NCBI RefSeq assembly: GCF_018294505.1
Contig: NC_057811.1
Span: 24,013,483-24,077,482 of the forward strand
From: Triticum aestivum
Taxonomy: Eukaryota; Streptophyta; Magnoliopsida; Poales; Poaceae
DNA length: 64,000 nt
Reading direction: 5' to 3'
Below the pieces are notes generated by a model. That model was not told the origin of the DNA. It did not search any database and was given only the letters and a program-made list of their open reading frames with translations. The position numbers and the translations under genes are program-made. Shown piece after piece: positions 12,927-23,735 of this stretch (within the stretch, counting starts at the first letter, position 1; each line of letters starts with the position of its first letter).

Positions 12927-13317
12927 CGCACTATATAATAACAAGGAATAATAAAAGTAAGAAAATTAGAGAAGTATCTATCTCAAGTAAGAATTTTTAC
13001 TTTCAGAAAGAAGATAAGAACAAGAGGCTCACCACGGTGGCGCCGGCGACGAGATCGGCGCGGGCGATCGACGGCGGTGAAGACGGGGACGGGACGTGAC
13101 GGACCGCTAAACCTAGAAAAATCTCGGGGAAAATGGAGCTCGGAGGTCGAGTTTCGAGAGAAGAAATATTAAGTAGTGTGGCTCGGACATTTCATCGAAC
13201 ACCTCATGTGCATAGGAGGTGAGCTAGAGCACCCAAATGCCCTCCCCTCGCCGGCCAACAAAAAACAGAGCAGAGTGGACTGCTCTGCTCGCTGGTGATG
13301 GGCTATATATAGGCAAA
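12927..13317 (-). promoter_or_regulatory. Promoter and leader of the small C2 gene
   Basis: On the minus strand CTATATATAG (13303-13312) is followed by a leader rich in CTCC and GCC motifs. A TTCTTCTCTCGAAACTCG stretch and a GC-rich stretch (13030-13110) precede the start codon at 12926. An additional leader intron is possible between about 12930 and 13030. Confidence 0.45.
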
Positions 13318-13567
13318 TCATTTGTCCCGGTTCGTGGCTGGAACCGGGACCAATGGTTATGGGCCAGGAGCGAGGCCCATTGGTCCCGGTTCGTTCCTAG
13401 AACCGGGACAAATGGGTCCAGACGAACCGGGACCAAAGCCCGCGAGGCCCCGACCGGCCACCAGGGCTCACGAACCGGGACGAATGCACCCGTTCGTCCC
13501 GGTTCGTATAAGAACCGGGACTAATGGGCTGGCCAGGCCCGAACGACAGCCCCTTTTTCTACTAGTG
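13318..13567. repeat. C2 terminus and subterminal palindromes at 13567
   Basis: Four to five units of CCCGGTTCGT...ACGAACCGGGAC lie between 13323 and 13525, followed by the terminal TTTTTCTACTAGTG. GGA follows directly and could be one copy of the 3-bp target duplication. The other copy is outside the window. Confidence 0.85.
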
Positions 13568-16500
13568 GGAGAAATAGGGGTTATGATGGAAGAGAGCGAT
13601 GAAGAAGAGGACGATGACAACTATGCGCCCCCTGAATACGGTGATGCTGCAATGGGGAAGCTGTTGAAGATCAAGATCAGGAACCAGACGATGTGCCCGA
13701 AGATGATCTCCGCCGGGTCATTGTTGATGCAAGGACACAGTGCGAAAGTCAAAAGGAGAAGCTGAAGTTCGATCGCATGTTAGAGGATCACAAAACAGGG
13801 CTGTACCCCAATTGCGAAGATGGGAACACAAAGCTCGGTACCGTACTGGAATTGTTGCAGTGGAAGGCAGAGAATGCTGTGCCTGACAAAGGATTTGAGA
13901 AGCTACTGAAAATATTGAAGAAGAAGTTTCCAAAGGATAACAAATTGCCCGACAGTACGTACGCAGCAAAGAAGGTCGTATGCCCTCTAGGATTGGAGGT
14001 GCAGAAGATACATGCATGCCCTAATGACTGCATCCTCTACCGCGGTGCGTACGAGGATTTGAACGCATGCCCGGTATGTGGTGCATTGCGGTATAAGATC
14101 AGACGAGATGACCCTGGTGATGTTGACGGCGAGCCCCCCAGGAAGAGGGTTCCTGCGAAGGTGATGTGGTATGCTCCTGTAATACCACGGTTGAAACGTC
14201 TCTTCAGAAACGAAGAGCATGCCAAGTTGATGCGATGGCACAAAGAGGGCCGTAAGAAAGACGGGAAGTTGAGAGCACCCGCTGACGGGTCGCAGTGGAG
14301 AAAAATCGAGGGAATGTACTGGGCTGAGTTTGCAGGTGACCCAAGGAACGTATGGTTTGGTTTAAGCGCGGATGGCATTCATCCTTTCGGGGAGCAGAGC
14401 AGCAATCACAGCACCTGGCCCGTGACTCTATGTATGTATAACCTTCCTTCTTGGATGTGCATGAAGCGGAAGTTCATTATGATGCCAATTCTCATCCAAG
14501 GCCCTAAGCAACCCGGCAACGACATTGATGTGTACCTAAGGCTATTAGTTGAAGAACTTTTACAGCTGTGGAATGGAAACGGTGTACGTGTGTGGGATGA
14601 GCACAAACAGGAGGAATTTAACCTGCACGTGTTGCTGTTTGTAACCATCAACGATTGGCCCGCTCTCAGTAACCTTTCAGGACAGACAAACAAGGGATAC
14701 CACGCATGCACACACTGCTTAGCTGACACCGAAAGTATATACCTGGACAAATGCAGGAAGAATGTGTACCTAGGCCATCATCAATTTCTTCCGACCAACC
14801 ATCAATGTCGAAAGAAAGGCAAGCATTTCAAAGGCGAGGCAGATCACCGGAAGAAGCCCGCCATGCGTACCGGTGATCACGTACTTCCTATGGTCAATGA
14901 TTTACAAGTAATCTTTGGAAAGGGTCCCGGCGGACTAGCTGTTTCGAATGACGCTGAGGGACGCGCACCCATGTGGAAGAAGAAATATATATTTTGGGAC
15001 CTACCCTACTAGAAAGACCTATAGGTCCGCTCTTAAATCGACGTGATGCACGTGACGAAGAACCTTTGCGTGAACCTGCTAGGCTTCTTGGGCGTGTATG
15101 GGAAGACAAAAGATACACCTGAGGCACATGAGGACCTGCAACGTTTGCACGAAAAAGACGGCATGCCTCCAAATCAGTATGAAGGTCCTGCCAGCTACCC
15201 TCTTACCAAAGAAGAGAAGGAAATCTTCTTTGAATGCCTACTCACTATGAAGGTCCCGGCTGGCTTCTCGTCGAATATAAAGGGAATAATAAATATGCCA
15301 GAGAAAAAGTTCCAAAACCTAAAGTCTCATGACTGCCACGTGATTATAACGCAACTGCTTCCGGTTGCATTGAGGGGGCTTCTACCGGAAAACGTCCGAT
15401 TAGCCATTGTGAAGCTATGTGCATTCCTCAATGCAATCTCTCAGAAGGTGATTGATCCAGAAATCATACCAAGGCTAAGGAGTGAGGTGGGGCAATGTCT
15501 TGTCAGGTTTGAGCTGGTGTTCCCACCATCCTTCTTCAATATCATGACGCACGTCCTAGTTCATCTAGTCGACGAGATTGTCATTCTGGGGCCCGTATTT
15601 CTACAGAATATGTTCCCCTTTGAGAGGTTCATGGGAGTCCTAAAGAAATATGTCCATAACCGCGCTTGTCATTCTGGGGCCCGTATTTCTACAGAATATA
15701 TTCCCATTTGAGACGTTCATGGGAGTCCTAAAGAAATATGTCCATAACCACGCTAGGCTAGAAGGAAGCATCTCCATGGGCCATGAAACAGAGGATGTCA
15801 TTGGGTCTTGTGTTGACTTCATTCCTGGCCTTAAGGAGATAGGTCTCCCTAAATCGCGGTATGAGGGGAGACTGACTGGAAAAGGCACGCTTGGAGGGGA
15901 CTCAATAATATGCAGGGACGGGCATTCTTGGTCTCAAGCACACTACACAGTCCTATAGAACTCTACCTTGGTGACCCCGTATGTCGATGAACACAAGAAC
16001 AGTCTGCGCTCCAAACACCCGGAGCAGTGTGACGACTGGATTACTTGTGAACACATCAGGACTTTCAGTAGTTGGTTGGAAACACTGTTTGTGATGAGCT
16101 GTACTCGTTGTCCAGGGGACCATCTTCAACTATACTGACTTACAAAGGATACAAGATAAATGGGAATACATTTTACACGATCGCCCAAGATCAAAAGAAC
16201 ACCAACAAAAATAGCGGTGTCCGCTTTGATGCAGCAACCAAGAGGGAAAAGGACACATATTATGGTTACATAGTGGACATATGGGAACTTGACTACGGAC
16301 ATGATTTTAAGGTCCCTTTGTTTAAGTGCAAATGGGTCAATCTGTCAGGAGGCGGGGTACAGGTAGACCCACAGTACGGAATGACAACAGTGGATCTGAA
16401 CAATCTTGGGTACACTGACGAATCGTTCGTCCTAGCCAATGATGTGGCACAGGTTATCTATGTGAAGGACATGTCTACCAAATCGAGAAAAAGAAAAGAT

Positions 16501-16725
16501 AAGGAAGCGAATATATCATACAAGGAGCCAAAGCGCCACATAGTTCTTTCAGGAAAAAGGGACATCGTGGGAGTGGAGGGTAAGATAGACATGTCCGAAG
16601 ATTATGAAAAGTTTCATGAAATTTCTCCCTTCAAAGTCAAGGCTGGCCCAAGTATCCTGATAAACGATGAAGATTATGCATGGGTACGGCGCAATAAGCA
16701 AAGGACACAAGCGAAGAAAAAGTGA
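13568..16725 (+). pseudogene. TNP2-type CACTA transposase of C1, 5' truncated and multiply broken
   Basis: The N-terminus is cut by C2. A one-base loss near 13660 precedes the main frame (13693-15012). That frame shows a CPVCGALRYK cysteine pair, FGLSADGIHPFGEQSSNHS and IQGPKQPGNDIDVYLR, typical of the TNP2 (Transposase_21) family. In-frame stops TAG, TAG and TAA follow at 15010-15036, just before DVMHVTKNLCVNLLG. The next part (15043-15711) carries LKSHDCHVIITQLLPVALRG and FPPSFFNIMTHVLVHLVDE (DUF4218 region). An 88-bp duplication then shifts the frame, a further TAG lies at about 15956, and 16072-16725 holds the DUF4216-type tail (YYGYIVDIWELDYG) with a lysine-rich end. The family cuts and pastes CACTA DNA in the nucleus; this copy cannot. 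Confidence 0.9.
15578..15753 (+). repeat. 88-bp tandem duplication inside TNP2
   Basis: The segment beginning TTGTCATTCTGGGGCCCG at 15578 recurs at 15666 with an offset of 88 bp and a few substitutions. Because 88 is not a multiple of three, it shifts the transposase frame. Confidence 0.9.
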
Positions 16726-16734
16726 AGACTTTCT

Positions 16735-16855
16735 CTCCACAACTATTATGATGATACCATGCCAACTTTCCACCTTTTTGTAATTCATTTGAAATGCCTA
16801 TTGTAACAGACGAGTTTCCGTATGAAACCCTGATCTCTCGAATGTTGCATTTTGA
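16735..16855 (-). repeat. Partial inverted copy of the 336-bp repeat
   Basis: Just after the TNP2 stop, ATGATGATACCATGCCAACTT and AACAGACGAGTTTCCGTATG are reverse complements of parts of the 336-bp unit, with the intervening part shortened. It occupies in C1 the position the large array has in C2. Confidence 0.8.
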
Positions 16856-16899
16856 ACAGACAAGAAGTCCGAAGTTGTAATAAGTTATTAAAAATAAAA

Positions 16900-17071
16900 G
16901 AGAGGCGCAATGCTCACCTGCACGTTGCTTAGCTTCAGGCCATGAGGAAATAGTATAGACTACACAGAGCTATGTGTAGTTTTCGTCCGAAACCCTAATA
17001 GCTCCGTGCAGTCTACACCACTTCCTCAAGGCCTAAAGCTAAGCAACGTGCAGGTGAGCATTGCGCCTCTC
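16900..17071. other. Long inverted repeat (73-bp arms, 26-bp loop) after TNP2
   Basis: Left arm 16900-16972 and right arm 16999-17071 are complementary over 73 positions with no gaps and about seven mismatches. Most mismatches are of a type that would be G-U pairs in a minus-strand transcript. It lies between the TNP2 3' end and the C1 promoter module. A hairpin RNA or small-RNA source is possible but not shown. Confidence 0.85.
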
Positions 17072-17079
17072 CTTCATCG

Positions 17080-17850
17080 TCTCTGCACTCAGGGCTTATA
17101 AACCGCTGCGAGTGCCTCTCGCTTGGCGAGGTGGGACTAAAAAACAGCTACAGAAAGAATCAACTAAAAAACTCTTTTACAAGTTCATGCCACGAACCGG
17201 TACTAAAGTTGCTCGTGGGGCCCCAGCCTTAGAACCGGTACCAAATAAAATGCCTTTGTAACAGCCTTAGAAGTGGTACTAAAGGAATCAACTAAAAAGC
17301 TTTTATAAACCTCTAGTATTGTTGAAACTAAAATTATATAGAATTTATGCAACTAAAATTATCAAAGTATTTTCTGTTCAAAACATTAAAAGCAAAAAGT
17401 TTCATAAAATAAATATGTAGAAACAAACTAAAACAAAATAAACTAAACTATAATAAAATAAAATAAATAAACATTAATAAAATAAACAAAAATTGCAATA
17501 GTAAGTATTTTGTTGTAAGTAGAAAAAATAAAAAAATAAAGCAACAAAGCAAACAAAAAATGGGAAGAAAATGCCACCTACTGGGCCACCACGGCCTGAA
17601 TACGACTAGAAACCCACCCATGGGACAGGATTCAGGCCCGCAGAAGGCCCAGTAGGCCCATAGGCAGATACAATGTGTCTAGGCCCGAAAGCCTGCATTT
17701 GAGAGGAGCTCGAGAGGGCAGCGGGAGTGGGGATTATAAACCACTCTCGAGCTCCCTCAACTAGCGAGGTGGGACTAAACTTTTGTGCCGCGACGCGGGC
17801 AGCACAAGGACTTTAGTCCCGGTTGGTGCCACGACCTGGGACCAATGCTC
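17080..17850 (+). promoter_or_regulatory. Internal promoter module of C1 before the second gene
   Basis: It contains two TATA-like sites (CTTATAAACC near 17095 and ATTATAAACC near 17733), each beside a GAGGTGGGACTAAA motif. It also has CGAACCGGTACTAAAG and CCCGGTTGGTGCCACGACC units like those at the termini. Bases 17330-17560 are AT-rich. The block is the inverted homologue of 5480-6420 in C2. It precedes a GC-rich leader and the B3-like gene. Confidence 0.6.
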
Positions 17851-18497
17851 TGTCTATATAATCAACACTTGTGAAACTTTTCGTTCAGTTCTTCGATCCC
17901 GCCCCGACGACGCCGCCATGCTGCCCTCTGCCTCGCCGTCGCCGTCGTCGCCGCGCGCCGTCCCACGCCCCTCCGACGCTGTCCCGCGCCACCCCACGCC
18001 ACCCCTGCCCCAACGTGGCTGCCCTCTGCCCCATCTTGCCATCGCCGCCCTCTGTCGCGCCTTGTCGTCGCCGCCCAGTGAGCCCCCTCCCTTCCCCCGT
18101 GCCGCCACCCCTCCCTGCTCTGCTTGCCGCGCGCCGCCGCCACCGCCCCGGCCTGCTCTGCTTTGCCGCGCGCCGCCGCCGCCGCCCCAGCCTGCTCTCT
18201 GGGTTTTTTTCATACACTTTTTTGTAATTCATTGATGTATGTATATATGGATGTTGTATGTATATGTATATATATGCAGATGTATGTATGATCCATGGAT
18301 ATGTATGCATTGATGTATGATTTTTTTTTTGTTCATAGGTTTTTTGTGAATTTATGTATATATATATATATGTTCATATATATATGTGCATATTTAGAAA
18401 AAGAAATTGTGTTGCAAAAGTTACATTTAAGGTTAGTTGATTTAGTGCATTTTAGGTTATTAGTTCTACTGTTAGTGCATTTTAGGATAGTTGATTT

Positions 18498-18721
18498 AAT
18501 AAAACTACTTTATTTTACTATAGAAGTAGTTTATTTTTAGTAAGTACTACTTTATTTTATTTATAGTAAGAGGTTAGTAGTTGAACTAGTTGATGTAATA
18601 AAACTACTTTATTTTACTATAGAAGTAGTTTATTTTTAGTAAGTACTATTTTATTTTATTTATAGTAAGTGCTTAGTAGTTGAACTAGTTGATTTAATAA
18701 AACTACTTTATTTTACTATAG
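18498..18721. repeat. 100-bp tandem repeat, 2.2 copies, cut by a Helitron-like end
   Basis: Units starting AATAAAACTACTTTATTTTA lie at about 18498, 18598 and 18697. The third copy stops at CTATAGA, where the Helitron-like CTAG begins. Confidence 0.8.
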
Positions 18722-18756
18722 ACTAGCACAAATGCCCGTACGTTGCAACGGGGCAT
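18722..18756 (-). mobile_element. Helitron-type 3' terminus, reverse orientation
   Basis: A host A is followed by CTAGCACAAATG and the hairpin CCCGTACGTTGCAACGGG. Read in reverse this is a hairpin, a short spacer and CTAG before T, the layout of a Helitron 3' end. It breaks a tandem repeat copy exactly. The other end was not found. Confidence 0.5.
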
Positions 18757-19739
18757 TATATATTCTATTGCACAATACCAATTTTGTGTGACACATATCT
18801 TTAGGATACATATTCTATGGCTCAATATCAATTGTATGTAGCACAACTTGGTCTAATGCACTTGGGACTGAATGAGGAGCTGCCATCACCGACGGTCGAA
18901 TATGTACACCACGTGAGCTGAGAGTTTTCAAGAAAAGACTCGACAGACTGATAGTTAGCCCGTGATGAATAATAATGATCTAATTTAGGTTTTTTAGTAC
19001 ATATATTTAATTGTACAAGTTTAATATTTGAATTATGAACATAGGAAATGTCATACTCGGACGACGAAAGTCTCCCGGAGGAATGCGACTGGTGCCACGA
19101 CGACCGAGGTCTGTGCGACAGGCCTCACCTAGACGAAGATCGGTGCTTCAGCATTAAGCTCGAGGAGACCTTCGATGTTGAAATGGTACGCAACGACGAC
19201 AAGTGTTTTTTTCGTAATTAAGCACCACTTCAACTATTTCAACATGTAATTTTCATCGTTTACAATTCGACTAGTTTATCCCATACCATGCAAGACACTA
19301 TGTCTTGGAGAGGATGGGTTTTGAAGACCATGAAAGGATGGAATCAAAGAAAATTCACCTAAGGACCCATCATGGTATGGATTTCGAAGTAAAACTATAC
19401 AATTCTGAGAGCGTAACCCATTTTGGTTGCAAAAGATGGGAAGCACTTTGCAAGATGCATGGTTTTCATGAGGATATGCTTGTCACCATGGATCATGGTG
19501 ATCCCGAAATCGAGCAAGACAAGATGGACATTTGGGTCCTTGTTGATACGCCTCCAATTCTACCGCTATGTGAGTTTCTCAAACATACTTATTAACTAAT
19601 TTATATTATTCATTTCAAAATAGTTGACAGCTTATTTCCATTGACAGCTTATTTTGATTGTTCAAACAATGTGCGGAACATGGTAGACATAACCTACTAC
19701 ACCGATGGCTCTGAGTTAACTTATAAGGAGAAAAATCAT

Positions 19740-21414
19740 TGTGACGCACGGGTAATCAAGCTACAGTAACCCTCTGGTATGATGCCACGTCACCACAATT
19801 ACTATTGCTAATCTCGTGTTAGTTCCGAACTGATCCAAATTCAAATTTGAATTAAAGTCAAACAATAAAAGTTTTCAATTCTCAAAACCAAAATTTTCTT
19901 ATTGTGACAATTAAATAATCGATACTATTGCTGGAGAAACAACATTTTTATAAAATAATTAATTACTCTAAAGTGATTAGAACTGCAGCAAAACAATTAA
20001 GTGAATACCTTTTTCGATTAACAAAATTCTAAACTAATTTATTTCGGGGTAAAACATTTATGGCAGTGGGTGGTTCTCAAACATCAATTTAGGAGTTGTT
20101 ATCTTTTTTTCTAAGCTAAAAACAATGTGTATCTAAAATAAAACAGAACAGAAAAATAAAAATACAAAGAAGAAAAGGAAACAAAAAAAGAAAGAGAGGA
20201 AAAGACCCCCCCCCCCCCGCTGGGCCTCGGCCCAGCTGGCCACTGGGCCACCAGGCCAACCCTAGGCCGGCCCGCCCCCTGCCTAACCCACTCCCCCTCC
20301 CACCGTAACCCTAACCCACTACCGCTATCCCACTCCCCCCACGACGCCACTCCCTCTCCCCCTCTCGTCTAGATCCCATCTGGAGGGGCTCAATCCCGCG
20401 CCTCCCATCGTCGCCGTGCTCCACCACCGACGCCGCCGCTCGGACCCCCCATGCCGGACCGCCTCCTCGACCCTGTCGCTCGCCTCCCCGTCCTCGCCCC
20501 CTTCCCGATCCATAACTGGATCGGGGCACGACCCCGACGCCGCCATCGCCCCGCGCCTAGACCTCCTCCTCATCCCGTGCCGAGGCCACCGTTCCTGCGC
20601 CGCGCCCTCGACCCCGTCGTCTCGCCGCACTCGTCGCCGGCGACCCAGACGCCGCCCCTTCGTTGTCCTCCTCCCCGAGCCCACTGCCCATCCCCTACGG
20701 CCATCGTGAGCCCCTCCTCTCCTCCTCTCTCCCCCCCGTGACCGTAGCTCACCCGCTTCGGCGCCCGTCGCACGCGAGCCCCGCTCACTTGCCGCCCTTG
20801 CCGTCCGCCGTCCCACTTCGCTCTGCTCACTGGCGCGCCCTGCCTCGTGCGGCCTCCCGCCCCTGCCACTCGCTGGCCTCGCCCCACTTCACATCCCATC
20901 CCCCGCGCGTGACCTGGCCACTCCGGCCACCGCTCGCTCGGCCTCCCTCGCCGCACGCCGCCCGGCCCCGCAGCTTCCCTGCTCGCCGGCGCTCCCGCTC
21001 GGGCGACGCCACGCCCGGCGCTCGCGCCCATCGGGCGCCCTGTGCTCGTTCCCCCGTCGCCCGAACCCACTATGGCCCTTAGGGCCTATGACAGCTGGGC
21101 CCCGCCCCCTATGGCATTGACATGTGGGGCCCATGCCCAGAACGTTAAAAAATAAAATAAAATAAAATATCAATTAATTAATGAATTAATTCTGTTTAAA
21201 TTAACTAATTAAGATTAATTAACCTAATAATTAGTTAACCTAATTAACTACTGTTAATTAGCTAAGCAGTCCCTAACACGTGGGACCCACCTATCAGGTT
21301 GACTAGGTCAACGGTCAACGTTGACTGGTGACATCATGTTGACGTTATAATTACCTTTTTCTAATTAAATTAATTCTGTTAATTTTAGAAAAAGATAAAA
21401 TCCTTTTTAAATTC
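19740..21414 (+). repeat. Left LTR, truncated
   Basis: It is collinear with 27046-28680 of the right LTR, including a poly-C tract, a GC-rich block and a TTAATTAA-rich block. Homology stops about 1.65 kb in, at the junction with the Copia fragment. Differences from the right LTR include a number of substitutions and small indels, so the insertion is not recent. Confidence 0.85.
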
Positions 21415-22439
21415 CCGACGGCGATCACATTGACCTTGGAACCATTCCCGACGCACATCGTCACCTCGTCCTTCGCCAGTCTCCGTTTATTCCGCAGCTC
21501 CTGTTTTGAGTTACAAATATGAGCAACCGCACCGGTATCAAATACCCAGGAGCTACTACGAGTACTGGTAAGGTACACATCAATTACATGTATATCACAT
21601 ATACCTTTGGTGTTGCCGGCCTTCTTGTCCGCTAAGTATTTGGGGCAGTTCCGCTTCCAGTGACCACTTCCCTTGCAGTAAAAGCACTCAGTCTCAGGCT
21701 TGGGTCCATTCTTTGACTTCTTCCCGGCAACTGGCTTACCGGGCGCGGCAACTCCCTTGCCGTCCTTCTTGAAGTTCTTCTTACCCTTGCCCTTCTTGAA
21801 CTTAGTGGTTTTATTCACCATCAACACTTGATGTTCCTTTCTGATTTCCACCTCCGCTGATTTCAGCATTGAATATACCTCAGGAATGGTCTTTTCCATC
21901 CCTTGCATATTGAAGTTCATCACAAAGCTCTTGTAGCTCGGTGGAAGCGACTGAAGGATTCTGTCAATGACCGCATCATCCGGGAGATTAACTCCCAGCT
22001 GAGACAAGCGGTTGTCTAACCCAGACATTCTGAGTATGTGCTCACTAACAGAACTATTTTCCTCCATTTTACAGCTGAAGAACTTGTCGGAGACTTCATA
22101 TCTCTCGACCCGTGCATGAGCTTGGAAAACCATTTTCAGCTCTTCGAACATCTCATATGCTCCATGCTTCTCAAAACGCTTTTGGAGACCCGGTTCTAAG
22201 CTGTAAAGCATGCCGCACTGAACGAGGGAGTAATCATCAGCACCTGATTGCCAAGCGTTCATAACGTCTTGGTTCTCTGGGATTGGTGCTGCACCTAGCG
22301 GTGCTTCTAGGACATAATCTTTCTTGGCAGCTATGAGGATGATCCTCAGGTTCCGGACCCAGTCCGTATAGTTGCTGCCATCATCTTTCAGCTTGGTTTT
22401 CTCTAGGAACGCGTTGAAGTTGAGGGCAACGTGGGCCAT
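21415..22439 (-). pseudogene. Copia gag and start of protease, 3' truncated
   Basis: The open frame starts MAHVALNFNAFLEKTKLK. It has a capsid-like UBN2-type region (residues about 20-200), a lysine-rich stretch, the zinc knuckle CFYCKGSGHWKRNC (about residues 252-265) and the aspartic protease motif SWVFDTGAVAHIC (about 297-309). The real sequence ends at AVG near residue 342, and the last codons are read into LTR sequence across the deletion junction. Gag packages the element RNA and the protease matures it. Confidence 0.9.
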
Positions 22440-23735
22440 TTGATCTACAAGACATATTGTAAAGATTTTAGACTAAGTTCATGATAATTAAGTTCATCTA
22501 ATCAAATTACTCAATGAAATCCCACTCAGATAGACATCCCTCTAGTCATCTAAGTGAAACATGATCCGAGTTAACTAGGCCGTGTCCGATCATCACGTGA
22601 GACGGACTAGTCAAGATCGGTGAACATCTCCATGTTGATCGTATCGTCTATACGACTCATGCTCGACCTTTCGGTCCTCCGTGTTCCGAGGCCATGTCTG
22701 TACATGCTAGGCTCGTCATGTCATCCTAAGTGTATTGCGTGTGTTCCGAGGCCATGTCTGTACATGCTAGGCTCGTCAACACCCGTTGTATGCGAACGTT
22801 AGAATCTATCACACCCGATCATCACGTGGTGCTTCGAAACAAGGAACCTTCGCAACGGTGCACAGTTAGGGGGAACATTTTCTTGAAATTATAATAAGGG
22901 ATCATCTTACTTACTACCGTCGTTCTAAGCAAATAAGATGCAAAACATGATAAACATGACATGCAATCAAATAGTGACATGATATGGCCAATATCATTTT
23001 GCTCCTTTGGTCTCCATCTTCGGGGCACCATGATCATCTTCGTCACTGGCATGACACAATGATCTCCATCATTGTGTCTTCATGAAGCTGTCACGCCAAC
23101 GATTACTTCTACTTCTATGGCTAACGCGTTTAGCAATAAAGTAAAGTAATTTACATGGCGTTATTCAATGACATGCAGGTCATACAAAAAATAAAGACAA
23201 CTCCTATGGCTCCTGCCGGTTGTCATATTCATCGACATGCAAGTCGTGATTCCTATTACAAGAATATGATCAATCTCATACATCACATATATCATTCATC
23301 ACATCTTCTGGCCATATCACATCACATAGCACATGCTGCAAAAACAAGTTAGACGTCCTCTAATTGTTGTTGCAAGTTTTTACGTGGCTTGTATAGGTTT
23401 CTAGCAAGAACGTTTCATACCTACGTAGAACCACAACGTGATATGCCAATTTCTATTTACCCTTCATAAGGACCCTTTTCATTGAATCCGTTCCGACTAA
23501 AGTGGGAGAGACATACACCCGCTAGCCACCTTATGCAACTAGTGCATGTCAGTCGGTGGAACCTGTCTCACGTAAGCGTATGTGTAAGGTCGGTCTGGGC
23601 CGCTTCATCCCACAATACCGCCGAAACAAGATAAGACTAGTAGCGGCAAGAAGAATTGGCAACATCTACGCCCACAACTGCTTTGTGTTCTACTCGTGCA
23701 TAGTAACTACGCATAGGCCTGGCTCATGATGCCAC

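Larger units (their letters stand above)
1..13567 (-). mobile_element. CACTA element C2, left end just outside the window
   Basis: The right edge ends in TTTTTCTACTAGTG at 13567, the inverse of a CACTAGTAGAAAA terminus. The left 240 bp is an inverted, clearly related copy of the right end of C1 (about 31610-31852). By that alignment the missing left terminus lies about 100 bp before base 1, giving an element near 13.7 kb. Read from 13567 leftwards it holds a subterminal palindrome block, a TATA box, a small coiled-coil/transmembrane gene, a 336-bp repeat array, an internal promoter module, a GC-rich leader and an Ulp1-domain gene. No TNP2 transposase is present, so it probably needs a transposase in trans. 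It interrupts the TNP2 gene of C1. It resembles Triticeae Caspar-type elements, but the name is from memory. Confidence 0.75.
17851..19047 (+). other. GC-rich leader and first intron of the C1 second gene
   Basis: Bases 17880-18200 are C-rich (CGCCGCC repeats) and likely a transcribed leader. Bases 18200-18420 are TATG/ATAT simple sequence. Bases 18498-18721 hold a 100-bp tandem repeat, and 18722 begins a Helitron-like end. Long ORFs in the C-rich part are artefacts of composition. Confidence 0.5.

Noticed and set aside
20111..21070. Overlapping long ORFs on both strands in GC-rich DNA
   Set aside because: They lie in an LTR and are duplicated in the other LTR at 27351-28345 with different lengths. 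Arg/Pro/Ser-rich translation is a composition effect.
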